DNA from: Marinobacter sp. 2_MG-2023 | GTDB taxonomy: Bacteria; Pseudomonadota; Gammaproteobacteria; Pseudomonadales; Oleiphilaceae | Direction: 5' to 3' | Assembly (NCBI RefSeq): GCF_030546935.1 | Contig: NZ_JAUOPH010000005.1 | Location: forward strand, 248,001 to 312,000 | DNA length: 64,000 nt | In this document: in pieces, positions 55,407 to 63,785 of the stretch | Numbering within the stretch: the stretch's first letter is position 1 | Layout of the letters: the number at the start of each line of letters is the position of its first letter | The notes under the pieces: model-generated | The model's input: only the letters and a program-made list of their open reading frames with translations | What the model was told of the DNA's origin: nothing | Database searches by the model: none | Program-made: the position numbers and the translations under genes

Positions 55407-55856
55407 CTACTTATCCCAGGCCTTCCCCCGGGCCACATCCGAAGCCTTCTGCTCCACCCAGTGTTCCCCGCTCTCAGACAGCTCCTTTTTCCAGAAGGGC
55501 GCAGACGTCTTCAACGCATCCATTATGAACTCGCAAGCTGCAAATGCATCACCTCGGTGGCTGCTGCAAACACCCACAAAGACAATCTGGTCCTGCAGTA
55601 ACAGCCTGCCAACCCGATGAATTACCCGAACCTTACGAACATCCCAACGTCGCGAAGCCTCCTCAATGAGCCCGCTGATCACCTGTTCTGTCATTCCGGG
55701 GTAGTGCTCCAGAAACAGCCCCGATACACCCTGCGTATCGCCACTATCGCGAACCAGTCCCGTAAACGTTGCAATAGCTCCTGTTCCGGCACCGCTGGCA
55801 CGCAGAGCCTTATGCTCCTCGCCGGAATCGAAATCTGCAGTTTGTATGCTAATCAT
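55407..55856 (-). CDS. moaE: molybdopterin synthase catalytic subunit MoaE
   Basis: The 149-residue protein has the MoaE blocks GAIATFTGLVRDSGDTQGVS, LFLEHYPGMTE, HRVGRLLLQDQIVFVGV, and the active-site Lys region APFWKKE. With MoaD it converts cPMP to molybdopterin. It is the last gene of the moaB-moeA-moaD-moaE operon, after a 1-bp gap. No moaA or moaC is seen in the window, so the first step is encoded elsewhere. Confidence 0.95.
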   Translation of the reverse strand: MISIQTADFDSGEEHKALRASGAGTGAIATFTGLVRDSGDTQGVSGLFLEHYPGMTEQVISGLIEEASRRWDVRKVRVIHRVGRLLLQDQIVFVGVCSSHRGDAFAACEFIMDALKTSAPFWKKELSESGEHWVEQKASDVARGKAWDK

Positions 55857-55857
55857 T

Positions 55858-56118
55858 TCAACCCCCGGTTACCGGTGGGAAAAAAGCCACTTCGTCACCA
55901 GCTCTCACCGGCGCGCCAGGCTTTGCCATGGCTTGGTTGATTGCAATCATCACTGGCTGACTGCCTTGCAGTTGTGCCCAGGAACCGCCGCGGCTCGCCA
56001 GTGTTGCAAGCAGGTCGCTGACGCTCTGATCCCCCTCTGCCGGCAGCGTGAGTTGCTCCGTACCGAGTTCCTCCCGGAGGCGTGCAAAAAAACGGACAGT
56101 AATGGTCTGGTCAGTCAT
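55858..56118 (-). CDS. moaD: molybdopterin synthase sulfur carrier subunit MoaD
   Basis: The 86-residue ubiquitin-fold protein starts MTDQTITVRFFARLREELG and ends VAFFPPVTGG, with the C-terminal Gly-Gly that becomes a thiocarboxylate. It donates sulfur to MoaE. It lies 1 bp from moeA on one side and 1 bp from moaE on the other. Confidence 0.95.
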   Translation of the reverse strand: MTDQTITVRFFARLREELGTEQLTLPAEGDQSVSDLLATLASRGGSWAQLQGSQPVMIAINQAMAKPGAPVRAGDEVAFFPPVTGG

Positions 56119-56119
56119 A

Positions 56120-57331
56120 TCAGCTCAGTAGCTCGGTGAATGGGTAATAGGTCAACAGGTCGCCTGCTGCAACCGTGGAGTGCTCCGGAACGATTGCCAG
56201 GCCATCGGCCCAGCAGGCAGAACTAAGAACTCCAGAGCTCTGGTTCGGGTACGCGTTGACTTGGGTTTTTCCTTCAACAGATTCAAGGCGTGCACGGACA
56301 AATTCCCTGCGTATCGACGGCGAGGTAACGTTAAACGCGGCGGGCACTTGCTGGCCCACTGGGTAAGTCCGCAGGCGGCCCTGGCAGGTGCGTATGTACG
56401 GCATGCCTACAACCAGAAAGGTCACGAGTACGGTTGCCGGGTTGCCAGGCAGGCCCAGTACAGGCGTGCCTTTGATTGAGCCAAAGGCAAGGGGTTTGCC
56501 GGGTTTGATCGCCAGGCGCCAGAGCGACAGCTCGCCGGATTCTTCCAGCACGGCTCGCACATGATCTTCTTCGCCCACGGAAACGCCTCCGCTGGTGATG
56601 ATCAGGTCGGCCTGCGCCGCTGCGCGCTCGAGTGTTTCCCGGGTGACGGTCCGGTTGTCTCGCAACGTCTCACACAGCACGACCTCACAACCCGCTTCAG
56701 CAGCCAGGGCAAGCAGGGTGAAACGGTTGGTGTTATAAATCTGACCCGCCTCCAGCGGGTTTCCCGGGTCGACCAGTTCATCGCCGGTGGACAGAATCGC
56801 GACGCGCAGCTTTCGCACCAGAGTTACCTCGGCCAGTCCCATAGACGCCAAAAGACCCATTTCCTGGGCCCGGACTTTCGTACCTTTGGCTAGTGCCAGA
56901 CTGCCTTTTGCGAGATCCTGCCCACGTCGGCGGATGTTCTGGTCGGCTTTTATATCGGCATTGATCAGGATGCCGCTATCGGTAACCTCAACCCGCTCCT
57001 GCATGACAACCGTGTCTGCCCCGGCGGGAACTTCCGAGCCGGTAAAAATGCGGGCAGCGGTGCCGGGTTTCAATGGGCTTGGGGCTGAGCCTGCGGGGAT
57101 CCGGTCAGACAGCGGCAGGGCCTGGCCAGGCACGTAATCCTCGGCACGCAGAGCATAGCCATCCACCGCACTGTTGTCGGCCGGGGGGACATCTGCCGGA
57201 GCCTGATAATCCCTCGCAAGTATTCGGCCATAGCTTTCGGTAAGCGGCAGAGCTTCGGTTGCTGTAATCACCGGAGCCTTGCCCAGAAGGTGGGCAATGG
57301 CTTCTTCGACCGGCGTCAGAGTGGCTGTCAT
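56120..57331 (-). CDS. moeA: molybdopterin molybdenumtransferase MoeA (second copy)
   Basis: The 403-residue protein has the full MoeA layout: PPADNSAVDGYALR, GSEVPAGADTVVMQERVEV, LSTGDELVDPG, DLIITSGGVSVGEEDHV and VLGLPGNPATVLVTFLV. It is encoded in an operon with moaB, moaD and moaE, while the other moeA sits with mobA and mobB. The duplicated step may separate molybdenum from tungsten insertion or simply serve two operons. Function is certain at family level. Confidence 0.95.
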   Translation of the reverse strand: MTATLTPVEEAIAHLLGKAPVITATEALPLTESYGRILARDYQAPADVPPADNSAVDGYALRAEDYVPGQALPLSDRIPAGSAPSPLKPGTAARIFTGSEVPAGADTVVMQERVEVTDSGILINADIKADQNIRRRGQDLAKGSLALAKGTKVRAQEMGLLASMGLAEVTLVRKLRVAILSTGDELVDPGNPLEAGQIYNTNRFTLLALAAEAGCEVVLCETLRDNRTVTRETLERAAAQADLIITSGGVSVGEEDHVRAVLEESGELSLWRLAIKPGKPLAFGSIKGTPVLGLPGNPATVLVTFLVVGMPYIRTCQGRLRTYPVGQQVPAAFNVTSPSIRREFVRARLESVEGKTQVNAYPNQSSGVLSSACWADGLAIVPEHSTVAAGDLLTYYPFTELLS

Positions 57332-57354
57332 GGTGAATGTCTCCGTGTTCAGAA

Positions 57355-57927
57355 TTAACGCGTGGCGCGTTGCCCGATAACTTGTTGAAGGCGCTCGATC
57401 GCCCGTTCAGGCTTGCGGCCGACCAGGGCCGAAAAGTTGCAGGGGCCGTGGCGGCTGTCCAGCTGAGAGCTCAGAATGCCATTCCAGCCGGTGCGGCAAG
57501 CTCCGGTGGAACCAGGTAAACAAAAGATTGCCGTATAGTTGGCAAGGCCACCAAGGGCTCTGGACTGAATGGTAGAGCTGCCAATTTCCAAAGCGGACAG
57601 GCGCCGGAACTCTTCGCCAAAACCTTCAATGGTTTTGTCCAGCAGCGGTGCAACTGCCTCTGGCGTGCTGTCGCGTTCGCTAAAGCCGGTACCACCTGTG
57701 ATGACGATTACATGAACATCCGCGTCTGCAATCCACGATGACAGAGCTGCGCGTATCAGGTAAACGTCGTCAGGCAGGATGCGGCGTGAAATAAGCTGGT
57801 GCCCGGCCTCTACTACGCTGTCTTCAAGAAACTGTCCGGAGGAGTCTTCAGCAAGGCCGCGGGTGTCGGAGACCGTAAGAATAGCGATATTGAGAGGTTT
57901 CAGGTCGTTCGTGGGTTCAGTGCTCAT
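57355..57927 (-). CDS. moaB: molybdopterin adenylyltransferase (MoaB)
   Basis: The 190-residue protein has the MoCF fold: [40 protein letters not shown] and [15 protein letters not shown]. MoaB/Mog proteins adenylylate molybdopterin before MoeA inserts the metal. It is the first gene of the minus-strand operon moaB-moeA-moaD-moaE, and divergent from rho. Confidence 0.94.
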   Translation of the reverse strand: MSTEPTNDLKPLNIAILTVSDTRGLAEDSSGQFLEDSVVEAGHQLISRRILPDDVYLIRAALSSWIADADVHVIVITGGTGFSERDSTPEAVAPLLDKTIEGFGEEFRRLSALEIGSSTIQSRALGGLANYTAIFCLPGSTGACRTGWNGILSSQLDSRHGPCNFSALVGRKPERAIERLQQVIGQRATR

Positions 57928-58293
57928 GGGAAGCTACTCCGAAAATCACAGGGGAAATTTTGGTTACCAGTATCCCTTTCAGTGGCAGCTAATGGAAGGG
58001 AGTAACCCATCAGGGGGAGGCGCCGGGGCCTGCATACAGGCGCTCAGGCCACAAGATTGACGTTTATTTGGTTCCTGCACTTGACATTGGCACGTAAGGT
58101 AGCAGATTATCGTCCTTGCCTTACGAACGGTTGTGTCCACTCTACTGGCTTCAGTACTTTATTCCGGATCTCTTCTATACCGGTTGCTCCATTTGGCCAG
58201 CACCTGTTTTAACAACTAATGCACTTATCTGTTCAGGGGCACCCCTGTCATCCCAACTTCCGTTTAATTCCATTCCTGAAAATCTAATAACCT
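57928..58293. other. 366-bp gap between moaB and rho: rho promoter and leader
   Basis: The region holds the divergent moaB and rho start regions. A candidate sigma-70 promoter for rho is listed separately, implying a leader of about 180 nt. Upstream of it GGCCTG (58027-58032) and CAGGCC (58045-58050) can form a stem. Nothing resembling a gene or a member of the GGA-loop repeat family is seen here. A long leader fits the known Rho autoregulation in other bacteria, but that is inference. Confidence 0.6.
58081..58110 (+). promoter_or_regulatory. candidate sigma-70 promoter of rho
   Basis: TTGACA (58081-58086) is a perfect -35. After an 18-bp spacer comes GATTAT (58105-58110), a 4 of 6 match to the -10 consensus. 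Confidence 0.6.
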
Positions 58294-59556
58294 ATGAATC
58301 TTACTGAACTCAAGCAGAACTCCATGCCCGAATTGCTCGATATCGCGCAAGATATGGGCCTCGATAACCTGGCGCGCTCGCGTAAACAGGATGTTATCTT
58401 CACCATACTGAAGAAGCATGCCAAAGGCGGCGAAGACATTTATGGCGATGGCGTACTGGAGATTCTGCAGGACGGTTTCGGCTTTCTGCGGTCTGCCGAT
58501 GCCTCCTACCTGGCCGGACCAGACGACATTTACGTCTCACCCAGCCAGATCCGTCGCTTCAACTTGCGCACGGGCGATACCGTTGCCGGCAAGATCCGTC
58601 CGCCGAAAGATGGCGAGCGTTACTTTGCTCTGTTGAAAGTTGCCGAGATCAATTTCGACAAGCCGGACAACGCCCGCAACAAGATCCTGTTTGAAAACCT
58701 GACACCGCTGTTTCCTGATGAGCGCATGCAACTGGAAGCTGGCAACGGCAGCACTGAAGACTTGTCTTCCCGTGTGCTGGATCTGGTTGCACCCATTGGC
58801 AAAGGCCAGCGTGGGTTGATTGTATCGCCACCCAAGGCTGGTAAAACGCTGCTGATGCAGAGTATTGCCCAGTCAATTACGCGCAATAATCCGGAATGCC
58901 ACGTTATGGTGTTGCTGATTGATGAGCGTCCGGAAGAAGTTACTGAAATGCAGCGCACTGTGCGTGGCGAAGTCATTGCTTCCACCTTTGATGAGCCACC
59001 TGCGCGTCACGTTCAGGTTGCCGAAATGGTGATCGAAAAAGCCAAGCGTCTGGTTGAGCACAAAAAAGACGTAGTTATCCTGTTGGATTCCATCACCCGT
59101 CTGGCTCGAGCCTACAATACGGTCATTCCGTCCTCCGGTAAGGTATTGACCGGTGGTGTAGATGCCCATGCTCTGGAAAAGCCCAAGCGCTTCTTCGGTG
59201 CGGCACGTAATGTGGAAGAAGGCGGCAGTCTGACTATTCTTGCAACGGCTCTGGTGAACACGGGTTCCAAAATGGACGAAGTGATCTATGAGGAGTTCAA
59301 GGGCACAGGCAACATGGAAGTCCACCTTGATCGTAAGATTGCTGAGAAACGTGTATATCCCGCCATTAACATTCGCAGCTCCGGCACCCGCCGTGAAGAT
59401 CTGCTGATGACCGAAGCGGATATTCAGCGTGTGTGGATTCTGCGTAAGCTTCTGCACTCCATGGACGACGACACTGCCGCCATCGAGTTTTTGTTGGACA
59501 AGCTGAAAGACACCAAGACCAACGACGAGTTCTTCCAATCGATGAAGCGTCGCTAA
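58294..59556 (+). CDS. rho: transcription termination factor Rho
   Basis: The 420-residue protein (E. coli 419) has the N-terminal Rho_N region, the RNA-binding cold-shock fold ([16 protein letters not shown]), Walker [15 protein letters not shown], the Q-loop region [20 protein letters not shown] and [18 protein letters not shown]. It is the hexameric RNA helicase that ends transcription. In Pseudomonas rho follows trxA; here the formate dehydrogenase block lies between them. It is followed by two copies of the GGA-loop repeat. Confidence 0.98.
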   Translation: MNLTELKQNSMPELLDIAQDMGLDNLARSRKQDVIFTILKKHAKGGEDIYGDGVLEILQDGFGFLRSADASYLAGPDDIYVSPSQIRRFNLRTGDTVAGKIRPPKDGERYFALLKVAEINFDKPDNARNKILFENLTPLFPDERMQLEAGNGSTEDLSSRVLDLVAPIGKGQRGLIVSPPKAGKTLLMQSIAQSITRNNPECHVMVLLIDERPEEVTEMQRTVRGEVIASTFDEPPARHVQVAEMVIEKAKRLVEHKKDVVILLDSITRLARAYNTVIPSSGKVLTGGVDAHALEKPKRFFGAARNVEEGGSLTILATALVNTGSKMDEVIYEEFKGTGNMEVHLDRKIAEKRVYPAINIRSSGTRREDLLMTEADIQRVWILRKLLHSMDDDTAAIEFLLDKLKDTKTNDEFFQSMKRR

Positions 59557-59591
59557 GAGCTGAAGCCCTGGCGCCCTTGGGATTGTGGGGC

Positions 59592-59702
59592 CGGCAGTAC
59601 CGGGGCGACCTTCCCCGGACACGCCGTAAACCCATCCCTGGGGGCTTGGCATTGCCATCCCTGGCAATGCACAGTCCGGGGAAGGTCGCCCCGGTACTGC
59701 CG
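59592..59702 (-). repeat. GGA-loop repeat family, copy B: perfect 29-nt inverted arms
   Basis: The arms 59592-59620 and 59674-59702 are perfectly complementary over 29 nt, and the next pair does not match. Read on the minus strand, the 53-nt core (59621-59673) begins TGTG and ends CGGCGT. Hairpin 1 is CATTGCCA-GGGA-TGGCAATG. Hairpin 2 contains CCCAGGGATGGG. Between them is the spacer CCAAGC shared with copies A and C. Total length is 111 bp, the same as copy C. It lies 35 bp after the rho stop. Confidence 0.92.
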
Positions 59703-59780
59703 ATCTAATTTTGGGCGCGCGCTTTTGTCGGTTGCAGTTGAGCTTTTGTGGTTTTTCCTTGAGTTAACTGCTGATCCGGT

Positions 59781-59891
59781 GAATGCGGTGAGGGCCTGCT
59801 TACCCAGACTGTGTCTTGCCATGGATGGCAAGACCAAGCCCCCAGGGATGGGTTCACGGCGTGTCTGGGTAAGCAGGCCCTCATTGCGTTC
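59781..59891 (+). repeat. GGA-loop repeat family, copy C: 29-nt inverted arms with three wobbles
   Basis: The arms 59781-59809 and 59863-59891 pair over 29 nt with three G.T positions and no true mismatch. The 53-nt core (59810-59862) matches the copy B core at 47 of 53 positions. Four of the six differences are paired changes in hairpin 1, which here reads TCTTGCCA-TGGA-TGGCAAGA. Hairpin 2 is CCCAGGGATGGG. The arm sequence is unrelated to that of copies A or B. Confidence 0.92.
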
Positions 59892-59962
59892 TGCGCATCG
59901 GGTTAGAAGTCCGGAAAGCGATAAACTCCGTAATTAATGGCCAACAGAGAACGGAGCCAACG

Positions 59963-61450
59963 ATGAAATACAACGACCTGCGGGACTTCATTGACCAGTT
60001 GGAGAAACTGGGCGAACTGAAACGCATCTCAGTTGAAGTAGACCCCCACCTGGAAATGACCGAAATCTGCGACCGCACACTGCGGGCAGGTGGCCCTGCA
60101 TTGTTGTTTGAAAATCCCAAAGGCTACGACATGCCAGTGCTTGCGAACCTCTTCGGCACAACCAGAAGAGTGGCTCTGGGCATGGGGCAGGAAAACGTGA
60201 CTGCGCTCCGGGACATTGGCAAATTGCTGGCCTATCTCAAAGAGCCGGACCCCCCCAAAGGTTTTAAAGACGCTATCGAAAAATTACCGCTGATCCGGCA
60301 GGTAATGCGCATGAGCCCGAAAGTACTCAGGTCTGCGCCCTGCCAGGAAGTGGTGATCGAAAAAGATCAGATCGATCTTTACCAGATTCCTGTGCAGCAC
60401 TGCTGGCCCGGAGATGCAGGGCCGCTTGTAACCTGGCCGCTGGTGATTACTCGCGGGCCTCATAAAGAACGCCAGAATCTTGGAATCTACCGTCAACAGT
60501 TGATTGGCCGTAACAGGCTGATCATGCGCTGGCTCAGCCATCGCGGCGGAGCGCTGGATTTTCAGGAGTTTCAGAAAGCGAATCCCGGTAAACCCTATCC
60601 GGTAGCCGTAGCTCTGGGTGCAGACCCTGCAACGATTCTGGGGGCGGTGACCCCGGTGCCTGATTCGTTGTCTGAGTATGCGTTTGCAGGGTTGCTCCGG
60701 GGCAGTCGCACCGAGTTGGTACAATGCGGTCTCAGTGATCTACAAGTGCCGGCCAGCGCCGAAATTGTGCTGGAAGGCTTTATTTATCCGGATGATATTG
60801 CGCCCGAAGGTCCGTTTGGGGATCACACCGGTTACTACAATGAAGTGGACCAGTTCCCGGTGTTCACCGTTGAGCGAATCACCCATCGCAAAAATCCCAT
60901 TTATCACAGCACCTATACTGGCAGGCCGCCAGATGAGCCGGCGATCCTTGGTGTGGCGTTGAACGAAGTTTTTATCCCGATACTGCAGAAGCAGTTTCCT
61001 GAAATCGTGGATTTTTACCTCCCGCCAGAGGGCTGTTCGTATCGTCTTGCCGTGGTGACCATGAAAAAACAGTACCCGGGCCATGCCAAGCGGGTAATGA
61101 TGGGCGTATGGTCTTTCCTGCGCCAGTTCATGTACACCAAGTTCGTGATTGTTACCGATGATGATGTGAATGCCCGCAACTGGGAAGATGTGATCTGGGC
61201 CATTACGACCCGAATGGATCCTGTACGCGACACCATGTTGGTAGAAAACACGCCAATCGATTACCTGGACTTTGCTTCGCCTGTATCCGGTCTGGGTTCC
61301 AAAATGGGAATGGACGCAACCAATAAATGGCCGGGTGAAACAAGCCGGGAGTGGGGCGAGCCGATTGCCATGACCGACGAAGTAAAGCAGCGGGTAGATG
61401 AGCTCTGGGGCAGCCTGGGGATTGAAAATCCGCCTGACCGCCCCGATTGA
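59963..61450 (+). CDS. ubiD: 4-hydroxy-3-polyprenylbenzoate decarboxylase UbiD
   Basis: The 495-residue protein (E. coli 497) has the UbiD layout: [20 protein letters not shown] at the N-terminus, [20 protein letters not shown], the prenylated-FMN binding region [14 protein letters not shown], and [19 protein letters not shown] near the C-terminus. It decarboxylates the ubiquinone ring precursor using prenyl-FMN made by UbiX. In Pseudomonas it is close to rho, as here. The reductase gene follows 1 bp downstream. Confidence 0.96.
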   Translation: MKYNDLRDFIDQLEKLGELKRISVEVDPHLEMTEICDRTLRAGGPALLFENPKGYDMPVLANLFGTTRRVALGMGQENVTALRDIGKLLAYLKEPDPPKGFKDAIEKLPLIRQVMRMSPKVLRSAPCQEVVIEKDQIDLYQIPVQHCWPGDAGPLVTWPLVITRGPHKERQNLGIYRQQLIGRNRLIMRWLSHRGGALDFQEFQKANPGKPYPVAVALGADPATILGAVTPVPDSLSEYAFAGLLRGSRTELVQCGLSDLQVPASAEIVLEGFIYPDDIAPEGPFGDHTGYYNEVDQFPVFTVERITHRKNPIYHSTYTGRPPDEPAILGVALNEVFIPILQKQFPEIVDFYLPPEGCSYRLAVVTMKKQYPGHAKRVMMGVWSFLRQFMYTKFVIVTDDDVNARNWEDVIWAITTRMDPVRDTMLVENTPIDYLDFASPVSGLGSKMGMDATNKWPGETSREWGEPIAMTDEVKQRVDELWGSLGIENPPDRPD

Positions 61451-61451
61451 T

Positions 61452-62456
61452 ATGGGCAGTGAGCCGCGGTGGGTAGGTTTGAAACCTTCCGGAATCCGTT
61501 ATTCAGCAGGCATTAACGTAGATTTATTGAGTGCTGCTGCCGATGCAGGTATTGCCGTTCCATTCGCTTGCAAAAATGGCGTGTGTGAGCTCTGCGAGGC
61601 GCGACTTCTTAGCGGCTCAGCTCTTAACACCCGAAACCAACAGATGATTCCGGTCGGTGCGCGGTTGATGATGTGCAGAACCGTTGCGTGCGACCATCTT
61701 GAACTGGAGATAAGTGCCGTTATGGCAGCAGGAAAGAACCAGCCCCGAAAGTTCCAGGCAAACGTCGTGGATGTGCGATCTATCAGCCACGATGTGTATC
61801 GGGTTGAGCTTCAGCTGCCCCGTCGGCGCGAGCTGTCCTTTCATGCGGGCCAGTATTTGTCGGTCATCCTGCCGGATGCTGAACCCTGTTACTTTTCTAT
61901 CGCGAGCAGCCCCTCAGAGCAGAACATCGAATTACATATTCAGGCCTCTCCGGAATGGGTGTCAGCACAAAAAGTTATTGATGCGCTGACTTCCGGTGAA
62001 GCAGTCAGTCTGGAGTTGCCCCATGGCAAGGCATGCCTTGCCAGCGCGCCGGAAAAACCATTGTTGTTGATTGCGGCTGGTACCGGCTTTGCGCAGATGA
62101 AGAGTTTGGTGGAATATTTACGCGGTACGTCTTTTTCTCAGCCGGTCAAACTGTTCTGGGGCGTGCGGCGCCATGAAGATATGTATCTCAGGTCTATGGC
62201 TCGCCAGTGGGAGCAGGAATGGTCAGCATTTACGTTTCAGCCGGTAGTCGGCGATGACGAGGATAATGACTGGAGTGGGCACCACGACCAGCTTGTGCGG
62301 GCAGTACTGGCTACCGGAGCGGACTGGAAGAACGTGGAAGTACACGCCAGTGGCTCGCCAACCATGGTTTACACGCTGATGGATGCCTTGATAGAAGCCG
62401 GATTGCCTCCGGAAGGATTCTTCTCCGATGTGCTGGAATATGCACCCCGGAGCTAG
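61452..62456 (+). CDS. ferredoxin-NAD(P)H flavin reductase (FNR-type with N-terminal 2Fe-2S domain)
   Basis: The 334-residue protein has a plant-type [2Fe-2S] domain (residues 1-90, with VPFACKNGVCELCEARL and a further Cys in LMMCRTVAC), then an FAD domain (SFHAGQYLSVILP, YFSIASSP) and an NAD-binding domain (LLIAAGTGFAQMKSLVEYL, VHASGSPTMVYTLMDAL). Relatives are named CDP-6-deoxy-delta-3,4-glucoseen reductase, a name from sugar biosynthesis that need not apply here. It starts 1 bp after ubiD, so it may support ubiquinone synthesis or prenyl-FMN reduction; this is inference. Confidence 0.92.
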   Translation: MGSEPRWVGLKPSGIRYSAGINVDLLSAAADAGIAVPFACKNGVCELCEARLLSGSALNTRNQQMIPVGARLMMCRTVACDHLELEISAVMAAGKNQPRKFQANVVDVRSISHDVYRVELQLPRRRELSFHAGQYLSVILPDAEPCYFSIASSPSEQNIELHIQASPEWVSAQKVIDALTSGEAVSLELPHGKACLASAPEKPLLLIAAGTGFAQMKSLVEYLRGTSFSQPVKLFWGVRRHEDMYLRSMARQWEQEWSAFTFQPVVGDDEDNDWSGHHDQLVRAVLATGADWKNVEVHASGSPTMVYTLMDALIEAGLPPEGFFSDVLEYAPRS

Positions 62457-62463
62457 AATGAAA

Positions 62464-62493
62464 CAGGTGCCAGAACGCCCGTTCTGGCACCTG
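62464..62493 (+). terminator. perfect 14-bp hairpin after the reductase gene
   Basis: CAGGTGCCAGAACG (62464-62477) and CGTTCTGGCACCTG (62480-62493) are perfectly complementary around CC. The T-tract is poor (TATTGG), so it may act in Rho-dependent termination or as a 3' stabiliser. Confidence 0.7.
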
Positions 62494-62543
62494 TATTGGC
62501 CTGCCTTATTCTTTCAACTGAGTCTCGTGGTATTGTCCTGATT

Positions 62544-63785
62544 TCAGGCTTTGGGCATCGGGAGCCTTGGAAGCCCGTTATCATTTGCAAGCCCTTGCAT
62601 CATCAGTTTGATACTCACTTCTTCGTCGCCCATGTGCGCGCTCAGGCGGCTCAGTTCCGCAAGAGCTTCCCGGCTGCGACGTAACTTCAGGCTGGTCTCG
62701 AAATACTCCCTGGCTTTTCCCCAGAGTTCATTGCGCAGGCTCAGTCGACCGAGTGCCAGAAGCAGTTCTGCATTGTTAGGGCGGTCTTTTAGCCACTGCT
62801 CGGCTGCAAGCAGTTGCTCGTCCGGTTTCTGCCCTTCAATCCGGCCATAAAGGTTGACCAGATCATCGCTCCAGTGATTGTGTAGAACTTTGCGCAACAG
62901 AGTTTCGGCCTGTGCCTCATCACCGAGATCGGCCAGCAAGCGCGCATAATCCGCGATGGTCTTCTCGTCTCTGCGCAGAAACCCTGGCAGTTCATCCCAA
63001 AGGCGGGTGAGCGGTTCCAGTGACGCTTCCGGGCTCTCTTTTTGTTGGCGCCGGCAGTCTTCAGCCGCCCTTTCAAGAAGGTTGTGCCAAACCTGCCTCT
63101 CAAGCTCGCCAAGCTCGGATTCCGGAAGCACGCTGCGCTTACGCAGTTCAGGCAGCAGTTTCGAAAGCTCCCGCCAGTCTTCAAGGCGAAGATAGGTGTT
63201 TTTAAGCAGCTTGAGTACAAAAGGGTGATGTGGCGATTGCTTGCGCAGGCGCACCAGTGTTGCCAGTGCCTGTTCAAGGCGGTTGCCGGCAAGCTGCAGT
63301 TGGGCCTGGGTGATGCCAACGGCCATATCAGACCCTGGTGTGCTTTCAAATGCTTTGCGGAGCAGCTCGTCCACGGCTTCGTGATCACCACACTCAGAAG
63401 CCGCTTGAGCCGCGGCAAGGTAGTTAATCAGAGGTGTGTCTGCGTTACCGGCTGCTGACGTCAGCATCTTGCGGGCTCTTGGCCAGTTGCCTTCTGCCAG
63501 TGCTAACAGGCCCTGAGTGGTGCGCCGCCTTGCCCGGCGTTCCTTGCCGCGGGACACCCAGCCGGCGATCAGCCCGGTGCCTTGTCGCATGCGGCGTATC
63601 AGATTGATGGATAGTACGATCAATGCAACCACTGCAATGAGCAGGGCAAGGCCTACCCAGAAGTTGGTTTCGATCAGGTAGTTGCCCAGGCTGATGCGTA
63701 TGTATCCCAGGTCGTACTGCAGCCCGAGTGAGAGCCCGGTGCCGATTAACAGCGCAAACAGAACGATCAGAAGCAGGCGAATCAT
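62544..63785 (-). CDS. hemY: HemY family protein, haem synthesis associated
   Basis: The 413-residue protein has two N-terminal membrane spans (about residues 3-20 and 43-65), a basic cytoplasmic patch and then a TPR-like helical region that includes repeated Leu/Ala/Arg helices (ALATLVRLRKQSPHHPFVLK, LRNELWGKAREYFETSLKLR). HemY of this type is encoded after hemD and hemX. Its function is not catalytic as far as known; it may hold haem enzymes together. It overlaps the hemX end by 4 bp. Confidence 0.92.
   Translation of the reverse strand: MIRLLLIVLFALLIGTGLSLGLQYDLGYIRISLGNYLIETNFWVGLALLIAVVALIVLSINLIRRMRQGTGLIAGWVSRGKERRARRRTTQGLLALAEGNWPRARKMLTSAAGNADTPLINYLAAAQAASECGDHEAVDELLRKAFESTPGSDMAVGITQAQLQLAGNRLEQALATLVRLRKQSPHHPFVLKLLKNTYLRLEDWRELSKLLPELRKRSVLPESELGELERQVWHNLLERAAEDCRRQQKESPEASLEPLTRLWDELPGFLRRDEKTIADYARLLADLGDEAQAETLLRKVLHNHWSDDLVNLYGRIEGQKPDEQLLAAEQWLKDRPNNAELLLALGRLSLRNELWGKAREYFETSLKLRRSREALAELSRLSAHMGDEEVSIKLMMQGLANDNGLPRLPMPKA

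Larger units (their letters stand above)
59557..59962. other. 406-bp gap between rho and ubiD, mostly repeat copies B and C
   Basis: The gap carries two members of the GGA-loop repeat family (59592-59702 and 59781-59891), in opposite orientation and separated by 78 bp. No rho-independent terminator of the usual stem plus T-tract kind is seen. A short stretch upstream of ubiD (59892-59962) probably holds its promoter and the ACGGAGCC ribosome site. Confidence 0.8.

Noticed and set aside
42663..57331. The second moeA as a pseudogene
   Set aside because: Both copies are full length and keep the family motifs, so both are likely functional.
59592..59702. Copy B as the ordinary intrinsic terminator of rho
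   Set aside because: The arms are not followed by a T-tract and the core is conserved in other places unrelated to rho.
59592..59891. Repeat copies B and C as a CRISPR array or an integron attC pair
   Set aside because: There are only two units of opposite orientation and no cas genes. Spacers between identical repeats are absent. attC sites lack a 29-nt perfect arm and the integrase gene is not present.
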